Assembly (NCBI GenBank): GCA_016550425.1
Contig: JABXGS010000128.1
Location: 1 to 20,053, forward strand
Reading direction: 5' to 3'
From: an archaeon
GTDB lineage: Archaea; Asgardarchaeota; Hermodarchaeia; Hermodarchaeales; Hermodarchaeaceae
DNA: 20,053 nucleotides
A model generated the notes under the pieces. That model did not search any database. It worked only from the letters and a program-made list of their open reading frames with translations, and was not told the origin of the DNA. This document shows, piece after piece, positions 1 through 7,553 of this stretch (its first letter is position 1; each line of letters opens with the position of its first letter). A program made the translations under genes and the position numbers.

Positions 1-234
1 GACACCTTCCTTGACAGAAAGATAAGCCATCCTTTTATCAAGGGTAAGTAGGGACCAGCCCTGTTGTTTTGCGTAAGCTATGATCTCTTCGTCGGGATGT
101 CCAACCAGATCTGAGTGATTGTGAACAGAATGGCATTCCCAACTTTCGGATGAGAGTAATTCGTAAAGTTGGCCTGCGAGTGTTTTAGGGGAGGTACTTA
201 GGTTTTCATCAAAAAGGATGTGTTGTTTGTTCAT
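1..234 (-). CDS. DUF5615 PIN-like protein, 3' end cut off by window edge
   Basis: The leftward reading frame opens at ATG 234 and runs off the window at base 1, giving 78 residues. The start LFDENLS, the middle DLVGHPDEEII and the stretch LLTLDKR follow the pattern of DUF5615 PIN-like proteins: an early Asp-Glu-Asn, a mid Asp-Glu, then a T-L-D-K/R-D-F-like strand. In the family these acidic residues form a metal-binding nuclease-like site, and many members act as toxin-like partners of a DUF433 antitoxin. Here no antitoxin gene precedes it; the gene upstream is ATP synthase subunit C, 48 bases away on the same strand. A GAGGT lies 10 bases before the ATG. The family assignment is fairly good; the toxin role is only inferred from the family. 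Confidence 0.68.
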   Translation of the reverse strand, partial: MNKQHILFDENLSTSPKTLAGQLYELLSSESWECHSVHNHSDLVGHPDEEIIAYAKQQGWSLLTLDKRMAYLSVKEGV

Positions 235-282
235 TATGCATTTTACCTCTTGGTGTCATCTTAGGAGGATTACTGCCAGATA

Positions 283-1332
283 TTAGAGGATGAGGACGCG
301 ACGAATGATATTTGAATCTATTTGGTCTGCTTTGCCATTCATGAGGGCTTTCAAATTCACTATTTCATACCATTTCAGGTTCAGGTAACCTAAGACAATT
401 CCAAAATGGAAAGGATAGCCGAGTAATGCGTCGATGCTATTTCGGCGTATTTGTTCTAGGAACGTATGTTCAAAGGCGTAGAGGGTTTGGTGAAGTTGGT
501 AGGCTTCCCAGCTACTAGCAATCATAGAGCCATATGAGCTTTCTTGGAGTTTTCGAACTCGTTCTTCAAAGCTTCTGGCAGCAAGGGCTTCCTTACACAG
601 AGCGCGAGAAAGCCTATATTCGGTATCGAGTAGAAGTGCTTCCGCCTCTGCTTTTTCGATTCCTAGAAAGAATGTGCGAAGTGTCGTCATCAGGTTTACT
701 AGGTCGATTTCAACACCTGCGAGTTTCGTAGTGACCTCTTTATCTAATCCCTTCTGCTTTTGTGCTTCAAAAAATAGGTTTTGTAAAATATCGGCGTCTA
801 TTGCCTGCTCGATGATTACAAGTCGATCAGTTTCCTCATATTGTGGAAGGTATTCTCTGATAATATGGCGAAAGTAAGGATCTGGAAGCTTTGACACAAA
901 TTCATTAAGATCTTTAGCTTTTAACAGGTTCAAAAGCACTTCAATGGTAAAGGGATCAACTGGAACTAACAATTTTTCAGCAAGACTTGGCTCTTTATCG
1001 GTGACATACAATCGGAGAATAGGTTTGACCACTTCACGCTGGAACTTCCGTGTTATCCAGTTCATTAAGGGTTGTGAACCTTTTGGGATATCGACATGGA
1101 TTTCTGAAAGAACTCGGTTGAAATCTAATTGTAGAGCTTGTTCGACTTCTTGGGGCAATGCGGTTTCATCAAAGTCTTTAACGATTTCTGAGTAACTCGT
1201 TGTATCAAGTACTCGGAGGGCTGCATACATATCTCGTGCTCCAAGCAAGGCGTCCCAATGGTCGGATGTAAGCATATCTGCCTTATATCCTCTGATTTTT
1301 GCATTGATGAAACTGTATCGTGCGACTGACAT
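283..1332 (-). CDS. atpC: A-type (V/A-type) ATP synthase subunit C
   Basis: This 349-residue protein is of normal length for the archaeal subunit C / vacuolar subunit d family, the funnel-shaped helical protein that couples the central stalk to the membrane rotor ring. The N-terminus (SFINAKIRGYKADMLT, then a WDALLGARDMYAALRVLDTTSY segment) matches the family's opening helices, and the rest is almost wholly alpha-helical, with charged heptads and recurrent LL/LR pairs. It ends in IRRVLIL. The ATG is preceded by GAAGGT with 8 bases of spacing. The gene lies 40 bases downstream of an AtpZ-like gene on the same strand, probably in one transcript. Subunits F, A, B and D, which usually follow C in archaeal operons, do not follow here: the next gene is a PIN-like protein. 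Confidence 0.9.
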   Translation of the reverse strand: MSVARYSFINAKIRGYKADMLTSDHWDALLGARDMYAALRVLDTTSYSEIVKDFDETALPQEVEQALQLDFNRVLSEIHVDIPKGSQPLMNWITRKFQREVVKPILRLYVTDKEPSLAEKLLVPVDPFTIEVLLNLLKAKDLNEFVSKLPDPYFRHIIREYLPQYEETDRLVIIEQAIDADILQNLFFEAQKQKGLDKEVTTKLAGVEIDLVNLMTTLRTFFLGIEKAEAEALLLDTEYRLSRALCKEALAARSFEERVRKLQESSYGSMIASSWEAYQLHQTLYAFEHTFLEQIRRNSIDALLGYPFHFGIVLGYLNLKWYEIVNLKALMNGKADQIDSNIIRRVLIL

Positions 1333-1372
1333 CGTAACTTACCTTCTCTATTCTTTTTGATAAGCCTTCTTC

Positions 1373-1600
1373 TTACGCTTGTTCCTCCTTTTTACCAAAG
1401 AGTCCTGCTAAATAGAACAAGGTACAAAACATCATTAATGTGCCAACCAATGCCCCAATAAGAGCTCCAAGATATTGTCCGTTTGGTCCCCAGATATAAG
1501 GTCCAATAATCCATCCAACCATCGCAAAAACGAGAATCTCACATGCGATGGTAGTGTAACGGAATGCCTTTCCCATTGAGACGGGGGGTTCATCACTCAT
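1373..1600 (-). CDS. Small two-helix membrane protein, AtpZ/AtpI (ATPase gene 1)-like
   Basis: From ATG 1600 this encodes 75 residues: a short polar N-terminus, two hydrophobic helices (about residues 19-36 and 43-67) and a charged tail GKKEEQA. The spacing of a Glu before helix 1, G-W-I-I-G at its end, a short P-N-G turn and a Gly-rich second helix (GALIGALVGT) resembles the AtpZ/AtpI 'gene 1' family, which accompanies ATP synthases and is linked to rotor-ring assembly or Mg2+/Ca2+ handling. The frame is open to ATG 1666, but a GGTGA lies five bases before ATG 1600, so I take the shorter form. It sits just upstream of ATP synthase subunit C on the same strand, which supports a link. The homology is suggestive, not certain; an unrelated two-helix protein is the alternative. 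Confidence 0.6.
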   Translation of the reverse strand: MSDEPPVSMGKAFRYTTIACEILVFAMVGWIIGPYIWGPNGQYLGALIGALVGTLMMFCTLFYLAGLFGKKEEQA

Positions 1601-1796
1601 TTCTGTCACCGTAAGAACACTTGAAATATAATTTCGATTGGGAGACGATAGTACTATTTTTCCCATTCTTAAGGTTTCGTAAGGTTCTTGAAAATTTAGA
1701 AATCCAACTGATGATAAGGCTTATTAGAATTTTACAGTCAGCACATCAGGTTTGAGCAGGTTTAGTGTGGGCAGGTATCCGAGTATTCTTCGAGTA

Positions 1797-1816
1797 AGCA
1801 CATGAAAACATGTGCT
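1797..1816. repeat. Perfect inverted repeat, 8-base arms with 4-base loop
   Basis: The arms AGCACATG and CATGTGCT flank AAAA. It is not followed by a T-run on either strand, so it is not an obvious terminator. It lies between two divergent promoters, where an operator is possible. A small RNA hairpin is the alternative. Confidence 0.5.
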
Positions 1817-2012
1817 CCCAATCTCATGATTAATAACATCGCAGGGTTGGTCAACTCGCTGAAGGTGTCATAACACAACTCGATCTCATTAATTCTAACA
1901 AAAGGGTTCTTCACTCTTTACGAATTTGCTCAGCACGCTCCCGCCATTAGGTAATGTCCTGTTTACCAGCTTTAACCGTTATCTCAACTCCTCTTTCAGG
2001 AGGTATGTATCA

Positions 2013-2020
2013 TATATATT
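2013..2020 (+). promoter_or_regulatory. TATA-like box of the kelch gene
   Basis: TATATATT in an AT-rich stretch. A transcript start about 25 bases downstream would give a leader of roughly 50 bases that includes the GAGGTGA site before the TTG start at 2095. Confidence 0.45.
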
Positions 2021-2094
2021 AGTAAAGTGTCCCTTTCGTTATTCAGATTGTGTCAGACATTACGCAATCTTTGCAATAAGAGGTGAGAACAATA

Positions 2095-3267
2095 TTGCAA
2101 AATCAGATACGAATAAGTGAAGGCCTCGTGGTTTTGGGATTTACGGTTCTCATTGCTTCTGCCTTCATGATGTTGACACCTACTCAAGTGTTAGGCATTC
2201 CGATGGGCGAATGGACTAATAGGTCGCCTACCACAGCCCCTGAACCCCGGACACACTCGCCACTAGCTTTTCATCTCAACTCAGGGCTTGTAATTCTCTA
2301 CGGGGGATTCAATGCCACTTTCAGCCATCTAGGAGATACTTGGGCCTACGAGTATAGTGCGAATACTTGGACAAATCGTGCGCCTTCCTCTTCACCGCCT
2401 CCAACAGGAGGACATTATCTTAGTTATGATTGGGATTTCCAACAAGTCATCTTCTTCGGAGGTCACCTCAGTGGTGCGCATGCCAGCATTGTGACTTTTC
2501 ATGAGACCTGGGCATATAACTATACGACCAATACATGGACCAATCGCACAACGGCAAGTCACCCACCAGGATCCGCTTGGGGTGATATGACATATATCGT
2601 ACAGGCTGAAAGACAACTCCTTTTCGGTGGTCTTGGAGATGGAGCAGCACTTCTCGACGACACCTGGACCTATGACTACGAAACAAACACATGGGCTAAT
2701 CGGGCCCCATCAGCTAATCCTCCAGCCAGGTTCGACCACCGAATGGTCTACGATAGCGAATCAGACAAGGTCATTCTCGTCGGTGGCATTGGACTAGGAG
2801 GCAATGTTCTCGATGATGTTTGGGCTTACGATTACACCAGTAACACTTGGACCGAACGTGCCTCATTGCCCTCCGATCTCTGCTCGCAGGGTCTAGCGTA
2901 TGACAATGGAATGGATCGAGTTATCCTCTTTGGTGGAACCCGAGACTTTGATGAAACCAATCTCAGTGATGAAACCTGGATCTATGATTTCAACACTGAC
3001 ACCTGGGAGCAACTCACGCCTAGCCCTCATCCGCCAGGAACGTGTCGTGCATATATGACCTATGATGATAGGGCGCAGCGCAGCATCCTCTTTGGAGGTC
3101 GAGGAACTTCACCTTCTCCAGTCCATTTCGAAGAAACCTGGGCGTTTCGCTACTTTGACACGACAACAGATGGCGGAGTTGTCCCCGGTTTCCCCGCAGT
3201 AGCAATCCTCTTTGGCATCGCCCTTAGTCTTGGAATAACAATTATTACCCGCCGAAAACGACATTGA
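2095..3267 (+). CDS. Secreted, membrane-anchored six-repeat kelch protein with PGF-type C-terminal tail
   Basis: The protein has an N-terminal signal segment (hydrophobic VVLGFTVLIASAFMML), six kelch repeats of about 50-60 residues and a C-terminal anchor. Each repeat carries a Gly-Gly pair (GGFN, GGHL, GGLG, GGIG, GGTR, GGRG) followed by a D/E-T/V-W-x-Y/F-x-Y/F strand and an N/D-T-W strand, as expected for a six-bladed beta-propeller outside the cell. The tail has Pro-Gly-Phe, a hydrophobic helix and RRKRH, like PGF-CTERM surface anchors of archaea. The frame opens at GTG 2083, but that GTG lies inside the Shine-Dalgarno GAGGTGA; TTG 2095, eight bases after it, is the better start. Kelch propellers usually bind proteins or glycans; the ligand here is unknown. 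A clear terminator follows. No neighbouring gene shares a transcript. Confidence 0.85.
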   Translation: MQNQIRISEGLVVLGFTVLIASAFMMLTPTQVLGIPMGEWTNRSPTTAPEPRTHSPLAFHLNSGLVILYGGFNATFSHLGDTWAYEYSANTWTNRAPSSSPPPTGGHYLSYDWDFQQVIFFGGHLSGAHASIVTFHETWAYNYTTNTWTNRTTASHPPGSAWGDMTYIVQAERQLLFGGLGDGAALLDDTWTYDYETNTWANRAPSANPPARFDHRMVYDSESDKVILVGGIGLGGNVLDDVWAYDYTSNTWTERASLPSDLCSQGLAYDNGMDRVILFGGTRDFDETNLSDETWIYDFNTDTWEQLTPSPHPPGTCRAYMTYDDRAQRSILFGGRGTSPSPVHFEETWAFRYFDTTTDGGVVPGFPAVAILFGIALSLGITIITRRKRH

Positions 3268-3293
3268 GTGATTACAGAATCCAATGATCCTTA

Positions 3294-3326
3294 AGGAGGC
3301 TCTAAGCCTCCTCTCCTTTTCTTTTG
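3294..3326 (+). terminator. Stem-loop terminator after the kelch gene
   Basis: AGGAGGC and GCCTCCT form a seven-base stem around TCTAA, followed by a pyrimidine run with two TTTT blocks. It lies 27 bases after the kelch stop codon. Confidence 0.75.
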
Positions 3327-3339
3327 AACCAATTTACTG

Positions 3340-3409
3340 AGCTTTGAGCCTTGCTTGGGTAAGCACGATGAAAACCTGAAGCACTCAGAGCTAGAACGGT
3401 TATTCCGTT
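3340..3409. other. Intergenic segment with nested stem-loops
   Basis: AGCTTTGAG (3340-3348) can pair with CTCAGAGCT (3384-3392) with one G-T pair. Inside it TGCTT and AAGCA (3352-3365) form a hairpin with a GGGT loop, and AACGG/CCGTT (3395-3409) forms another just after. It lies between the kelch terminator and the probable atpH promoter, so it would not be part of either mRNA if those are right. It could be a small RNA or chance folding. Confidence 0.3.
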
Positions 3410-3467
3410 TCGGTAAATGCTTCGCCATCCCCTTAACCAAATAGGCTAAGTCTGTATAGCGTAAAGG

Positions 3468-3474
3468 TTTATTA
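3468..3474 (+). promoter_or_regulatory. TATA-like box of atpHE
   Basis: TTTATTA within an A/T-rich stretch. A transcript starting about 25 bases on would have a leader of about 40 bases before ATG 3539. Confidence 0.35.
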
Positions 3475-3538
3475 GGATAGGTCATCGTTGAAAGGCGATT
3501 AACGGCTCAACGATTATGAATATCTCTCGGTGTTAACG

Positions 3539-3865
3539 ATGAGCGAGGTCCTAACTGGCGTTCAGAAAGCCGAAGCTGAAGCAGCCAAGATAATTGAGAA
3601 AGCGCAGGCCAAAGCAGAACAAATCCAACGTGATGCAGAGCGGCAAGCGCGTGAAACCGAACAGAAGGTTCGGAGTGAATTAGCTGAAGAGATTGATGCC
3701 CTCCGTACTGAAGTGGAGAAAAAAGCCAACACCCAATCGAAAACTATCCTTGGCAAAGCAGACAAGGAGGCCGCTGCCATTGAAGAGCAAGGGGCTAAGA
3801 ACATGAAGAAGACGGTGGACTTCATCGTCTCCGCAGTATATTCCTTCGGAGGTGCAGCGAAATGA
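3539..3865 (+). CDS. atpH: A-type ATP synthase subunit H (peripheral stalk)
   Basis: From ATG 3539 it encodes 108 residues, the usual size for archaeal subunit H. The protein is one long coiled coil rich in Ala, Glu, Lys and Gln with the family's right-handed-type repeat pattern (VQKAEAEAAKIIEKA and following), ending in a short hydrophobic stretch DFIVSAVYSFGG. Subunit H pairs with subunit E to form the peripheral stalk holding the catalytic head still against the membrane subunit I. The frame could start at GTG 3530, but that GTG is part of the GGTG Shine-Dalgarno site six bases before ATG 3539. The stop overlaps the start of atpE (ATGA), and the atpE ribosome site lies inside this gene, so the two are translationally coupled. 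In many archaea I and K lie between H and E; here they are missing. Confidence 0.88.
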   Translation: MSEVLTGVQKAEAEAAKIIEKAQAKAEQIQRDAERQARETEQKVRSELAEEIDALRTEVEKKANTQSKTILGKADKEAAAIEEQGAKNMKKTVDFIVSAVYSFGGAAK

Positions 3866-4515
3866 GTACTTCCTCAGCGGGCGAACAAATTCAAAACACA
3901 ATCATCGAAGAAGCCAAAGCTGAAGCTAATAAAATCATCAAGGACGCGGAAATTGCTGCCCGACAACTTGGTGAGGAAGCTCTTGAGAATGCCCGATCAA
4001 ATCTCGCTGGTTGGGTAGATCGACGGAAGCAAATGGCACAGGCTTCAGGTGATCGACTGATTGGGAAGGCTCGGAACGATGCACATATGCGAACCATGAA
4101 TGCCAAAGCGAATATGATCACCCAGGCTTTCGATCAAGCGAGAAAACGATTTGAAAAAGAACGGGGTACTGCCAAATACAAAACCTTCCTAAAAAACCTA
4201 ATAATCAATGCCGGGATTCAGATTGGTGGCGGAGAATTAGTGATTCTTGCTCGAAAGGAAGATCGTCCTGTAATCTCAAAAATAACCGGCCTTGGAACAG
4301 CAATCTCAAAAGGCGCGGGACAAAGCGCGAAAGTTGCGGTTGGAAAAGAGGTCGTGGACATGCTTGGTGGGGTCATGGTTCAAAACAAAGAAGGCAATAT
4401 CACTGTGGATTATCGAATAGAAACTCTCCTCAATCAAATAGAGGAAAAAGACCGAAACGGCATCGCCAAGATTCTATTCCCCAAAGAATCGAAAACTGAG
4501 ACGCCTGACAAATGA
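3862..4515 (+). CDS. atpE: A-type ATP synthase subunit E (peripheral stalk)
   Basis: The 217-residue protein has a long N-terminal coiled coil (about residues 8-110, rich in Ala, Glu, Lys, Arg) and a globular C-terminal domain with GGVMVQNKEGNITVDYRIETLLNQ, the signature segment of archaeal subunit E, ending near AKILFPK. With subunit H it forms the peripheral stalk; its C-terminal domain contacts the A/B head. ATG 3862 overlaps the atpH stop by four bases and has GGAGGTG seven bases before it, a strong site. In archaeal operons subunit C usually follows E, but here the next gene is a P-type ATPase with its own promoter, and subunit C lies more than 2 kb away on the other strand. Confidence 0.92.
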   Translation: MSTSSAGEQIQNTIIEEAKAEANKIIKDAEIAARQLGEEALENARSNLAGWVDRRKQMAQASGDRLIGKARNDAHMRTMNAKANMITQAFDQARKRFEKERGTAKYKTFLKNLIINAGIQIGGGELVILARKEDRPVISKITGLGTAISKGAGQSAKVAVGKEVVDMLGGVMVQNKEGNITVDYRIETLLNQIEEKDRNGIAKILFPKESKTETPDK

Positions 4516-4557
4516 TAACAAGTTCAGATTATTATTCTCCGCTCTTAAAGCACAATG

Positions 4558-4566
4558 TTATATAAA
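4558..4566 (+). promoter_or_regulatory. TATA box of the P-type ATPase gene
   Basis: TTATATAAA is close to the archaeal TATA consensus and lies 64 bases before the GTG start, giving a leader of about 40 bases. Confidence 0.6.
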
Positions 4567-4629
4567 CGAGACGCGCTGAGAGCCTGAATAACAAACGAAT
4601 GTGTATGACCTGCTCACCAATGGACGGAC

Positions 4630-7479
4630 GTGTCTTTGAATAATAAAACACCTCATCCACACACTGAGGACGCCGCTGCAGTCATGAAACAGTTGCAGGT
4701 CAAAAACGACGGATTAAGCCAGGAGGAAGCGCAACGTCGGTTGGTTGAATATGGTCCCAATGCCCTTGAAGAAGTGAAGGGACCCGGCGCCCTCTCGATG
4801 TTTCTCTCCCAATTCAAGGATACACTGGTTATCATTCTAATTTTCGCTGCGATAATCTCCCTGGTGGTCAACGTCTATGCTAGCATAATGAGTGGAATAC
4901 CGGAAGCTCCAGTCGATTCTATTGTCATCATGATTATTGTGGTGATTAACGCCATCCTAGGCTTCACCCAGGAGTATCGTGCAGAAAAATCCATCGAAGC
5001 ACTACAAAAAATGGCAGCCCCTCAAGCCCATGTCCTTCGTGATGGGGAACCTATCGATGTTCCTGCCACAGAAGTTGTTCCTGGAGACATCTTACGTCTT
5101 GAGATGGGCGATCGCTTGCCCGCTGATGCTCGTCTCATCGAATCCCATAACATCTACACTGATGAAGCCTCCCTGACTGGGGAATCTTTGCCTGTGAAAA
5201 AAGAAGCGGACAGGATTTTTGACCGTAATATTCCCCTTGCCGAGCAGGCAAATATGGTACGTGCAAGCACCGCAATCACTTCGGGTCGAGGTCTTGCTGT
5301 TGTCACCGAAACTGGAATGAATACCGAAATTGGACGTATCGCGGGCTTCATTTCAGAGGCAGGAGAAAAGGAGACGCCTCAACAGAAACGAATGCGACAG
5401 TTGGGTCGACAACTTGGCATTGCCATCCTCATCATCTGTATGACTGTGCTAACCGTTCAGGTTGTTGTTGATTGGTTATTTACTATCCTTGACTTCTCAA
5501 CTTTTCTCGACCTTTTTGTTATCGCAGTCGCTTTAGCTGTGGCTGCTATCCCGGAAGGACTCCCCGCTGTCGTCACTATTACACTCGCATTGGGTGTTCA
5601 ACGGATGGTAAAACGCAATGCCATAATTCGGCGTCTGCCTGCCGTAGAAACCCTTGGCTCAGCGGATATCATTTGCTCAGATAAAACTGGCACCCTAACT
5701 AAGGATGAAATGACCGTCCGTGAGCTTTATGTTCCTGACTATTCAGTCACTGTCACTGGAGCTGGATACTCACCTGAGGGATCCTTTTTTGTTGATGGTC
5801 AGCAAATTAATCCGTTAGATAATATTCAACTTGCCCTGCTGCTTCGAATCGGGGCACTCTGTAGCAATGCTATGGTTCGACAGCAAGATGATGGCTGGGA
5901 AGTGGTCGGTGATCCAACTGAGGGGGCCCTAGTTGTTGCTGCACAAAAAGCCGGTTATACCGAAACCCTCCTGAAGGAATATCCCCGCATTGCTGAACTT
6001 CCCTTTGATCCAGACCGCAAACGCATGTCCACACTTCATGACAGTCCTGAACAGGAAACCATCGCTTACATTAAAGGTGCTCCGGAAGTCGTTCTCCAGC
6101 AAAGTACTCATATTTATACCAAAAACGGCATTCAACCACTAACTAAAGATCAGCGTGGAGAAATCCTTAGTAACAACGATAAAATGGCAAATAAGGCCTT
6201 ACGCGTTCTTGGAATGGCCTATCGAATCTGTCCTGAAGACCTCTGCGATATATCACCTGACGGTGTGGAAATTAATTTGGTCTTTGTTGGTCTTACAGGT
6301 ATGATGGATCCACCCCGACCAGAAGTGCTTGACTCAATAAAAATCGCCCGCGGAGCTGGTATCAAATCCGTCATGATTACAGGTGATAATCAATACACTG
6401 CCGTCGCCATTGCCAATGAACTCGGTATGTTTGAGGAAGATGATGCCGTTCTTACAGGAAGTGCTCTCGACGCCCTTTCCGATGAAGATCTTACTGATGC
6501 GGCTCCACAAGTACGTGTCTATGCACGTGTCTCGCCTGAACATAAGCTTCGTATTGTGCAAGCACTCAAGTCGCGCGGACACATTACAGCCATGACTGGT
6601 GATGGCGTCAATGATGCTCCTGCCCTCAAATATGCAGATATTGGTATCGCCATGGGCGTCACTGGGACAGATGTAGCGAAAGAAGCCTCCGATATGATTT
6701 TGACTGATGATAATTATGCCTCTATTGTCAATGCAATTGAAGAAGGCCGCGGTATCGGAGATAACACGCGAAAATTCATCTCCTATCTTCTTTCATGTAA
6801 CGCAGGGGAAATCCTAGTTATTTTCTTAGCCAGCATCACCCTATCCGTCTTTTTCCGATGGCCTCTACCTCTTTTGGCTATTCAAATTCTCTTCATCAAT
6901 TTAGTCACAGATGGACTCCCCGCTTTGGCACTGGGAATGGACCCTATGGAACCTGATGTGATGAGTCGGAAACCCAGAGATCCTCAAGAAGGTGTCATAA
7001 CAAGACGGGTTTGGGTTCTCATTTGGCTTGTCGGAATAACGATAGCCTTTGTGACGCTAGGTCTTTTCACCATTTGCATGATAAATCTCACCAGTCCCGC
7101 TATCGGCTTTACTCCGGAAGAAGCTGTTCTACGAGCGGGAACCTTAGCTTTGACACTGCTTGTCATGACCCAAATGGTCCACGCGCTGAATTCCCGGTCG
7201 GGTCATCTCTCCCTCTTTCAAGTCGGCTTTTTCAAGAATCGTTATCTCCTCTTAGCCGTTGGAATCTCACTTCTCCTTCAACTGATGATCGTGTATTTTC
7301 CCCCTCTCCAAGTAGTCTTTCGTACAGTCCCATTACTACTCCAAGATTGGATTATCATCATCCTTCTTTCCTTGCTGGTTTTTGTTGTTGTTGAAATCTA
7401 CAAATTACTGATTCGATATCAAATGCGACGTGCAACTATCATCGCTGATAAAAAAGTATCAACTCCCCCAGCTAGTTAA
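4630..7479 (+). CDS. P-type cation-transporting ATPase, type II, Ca2+-ATPase-like
   Basis: This 949-residue pump has all P-type landmarks in order: cation ATPase N-terminal domain (1-80), TGES in the actuator domain (183-186), PEGLP in helix M4 (308-312), the phosphorylated Asp351 in DKTGTLT, KGAPE in the nucleotide domain (482-486), TGDGVND (656-662) and a C-terminal group of six helices. Ion-site residues resemble animal SERCA: Glu309 in M4, Asn724 and Glu727 in M5 (NAGE), Asn757, Thr760 and Asp761 in M6 (NLVTD). The M8 Glu of SERCA is Gln848 here. Export of Ca2+ (possibly Mn2+) from the cytoplasm is the likely job. The GTG start has only a weak purine site upstream; TTG 4636 is an alternative. 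It has its own TATA box and stands alone. Confidence 0.88.
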   Translation: MSLNNKTPHPHTEDAAAVMKQLQVKNDGLSQEEAQRRLVEYGPNALEEVKGPGALSMFLSQFKDTLVIILIFAAIISLVVNVYASIMSGIPEAPVDSIVIMIIVVINAILGFTQEYRAEKSIEALQKMAAPQAHVLRDGEPIDVPATEVVPGDILRLEMGDRLPADARLIESHNIYTDEASLTGESLPVKKEADRIFDRNIPLAEQANMVRASTAITSGRGLAVVTETGMNTEIGRIAGFISEAGEKETPQQKRMRQLGRQLGIAILIICMTVLTVQVVVDWLFTILDFSTFLDLFVIAVALAVAAIPEGLPAVVTITLALGVQRMVKRNAIIRRLPAVETLGSADIICSDKTGTLTKDEMTVRELYVPDYSVTVTGAGYSPEGSFFVDGQQINPLDNIQLALLLRIGALCSNAMVRQQDDGWEVVGDPTEGALVVAAQKAGYTETLLKEYPRIAELPFDPDRKRMSTLHDSPEQETIAYIKGAPEVVLQQSTHIYTKNGIQPLTKDQRGEILSNNDKMANKALRVLGMAYRICPEDLCDISPDGVEINLVFVGLTGMMDPPRPEVLDSIKIARGAGIKSVMITGDNQYTAVAIANELGMFEEDDAVLTGSALDALSDEDLTDAAPQVRVYARVSPEHKLRIVQALKSRGHITAMTGDGVNDAPALKYADIGIAMGVTGTDVAKEASDMILTDDNYASIVNAIEEGRGIGDNTRKFISYLLSCNAGEILVIFLASITLSVFFRWPLPLLAIQILFINLVTDGLPALALGMDPMEPDVMSRKPRDPQEGVITRRVWVLIWLVGITIAFVTLGLFTICMINLTSPAIGFTPEEAVLRAGTLALTLLVMTQMVHALNSRSGHLSLFQVGFFKNRYLLLAVGISLLLQLMIVYFPPLQVVFRTVPLLLQDWIIIILLSLLVFVVVEIYKLLIRYQMRRATIIADKKVSTPPAS

Positions 7480-7553
7480 GAGAAACAGTTAAGGCAAGAT
7501 ATTCGGAAACACTCTCATTTAGTAGAGCCGTCACTAGGTAAGTGGTATCAGTT

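Larger units (their letters stand above)
1601..2094. other. Divergent intergenic region
   Basis: This gap of almost 500 bases separates the leftward ATP synthase C group from the rightward kelch gene, so it must hold both promoters. I see a TATA-like box for the kelch gene at 2013-2020, AT-rich candidates for the leftward promoter around 1624-1631 and 1652-1660, and a perfect eight-base inverted repeat at 1797-1816. No convincing gene or tRNA is present; rightward frames across it are short and lack a suitable Shine-Dalgarno site. Confidence 0.6.

Noticed and set aside
1680..1760. Box C/D small RNA suggested by TGATGA at about 1707
   Set aside because: No D box at the right distance and no second C'/D' pair.
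2200..3150. Repeated DNA in the kelch gene
   Set aside because: The similarity is at protein level (propeller blades); the DNA copies are too divergent to be a recent tandem repeat.
3291..3485. Leftward frame of 64 codons in the gap before atpH
   Set aside because: It has no ribosome site, ends inside the kelch terminator stem, and its sequence shows no recognisable pattern.
7011..7394. Rightward frame of 127 codons inside the P-type ATPase gene
   Set aside because: It overlaps the intact membrane part of the pump in another frame; its Ser/Pro/His-rich composition is typical of a shadow frame.
4630..7479. H+-pump (plasma-membrane type) identity for the P-type ATPase
   Set aside because: The M5 and M6 ion-site residues (NAGE, NLVTD) match Ca2+ pumps of type IIA, not type III proton pumps.
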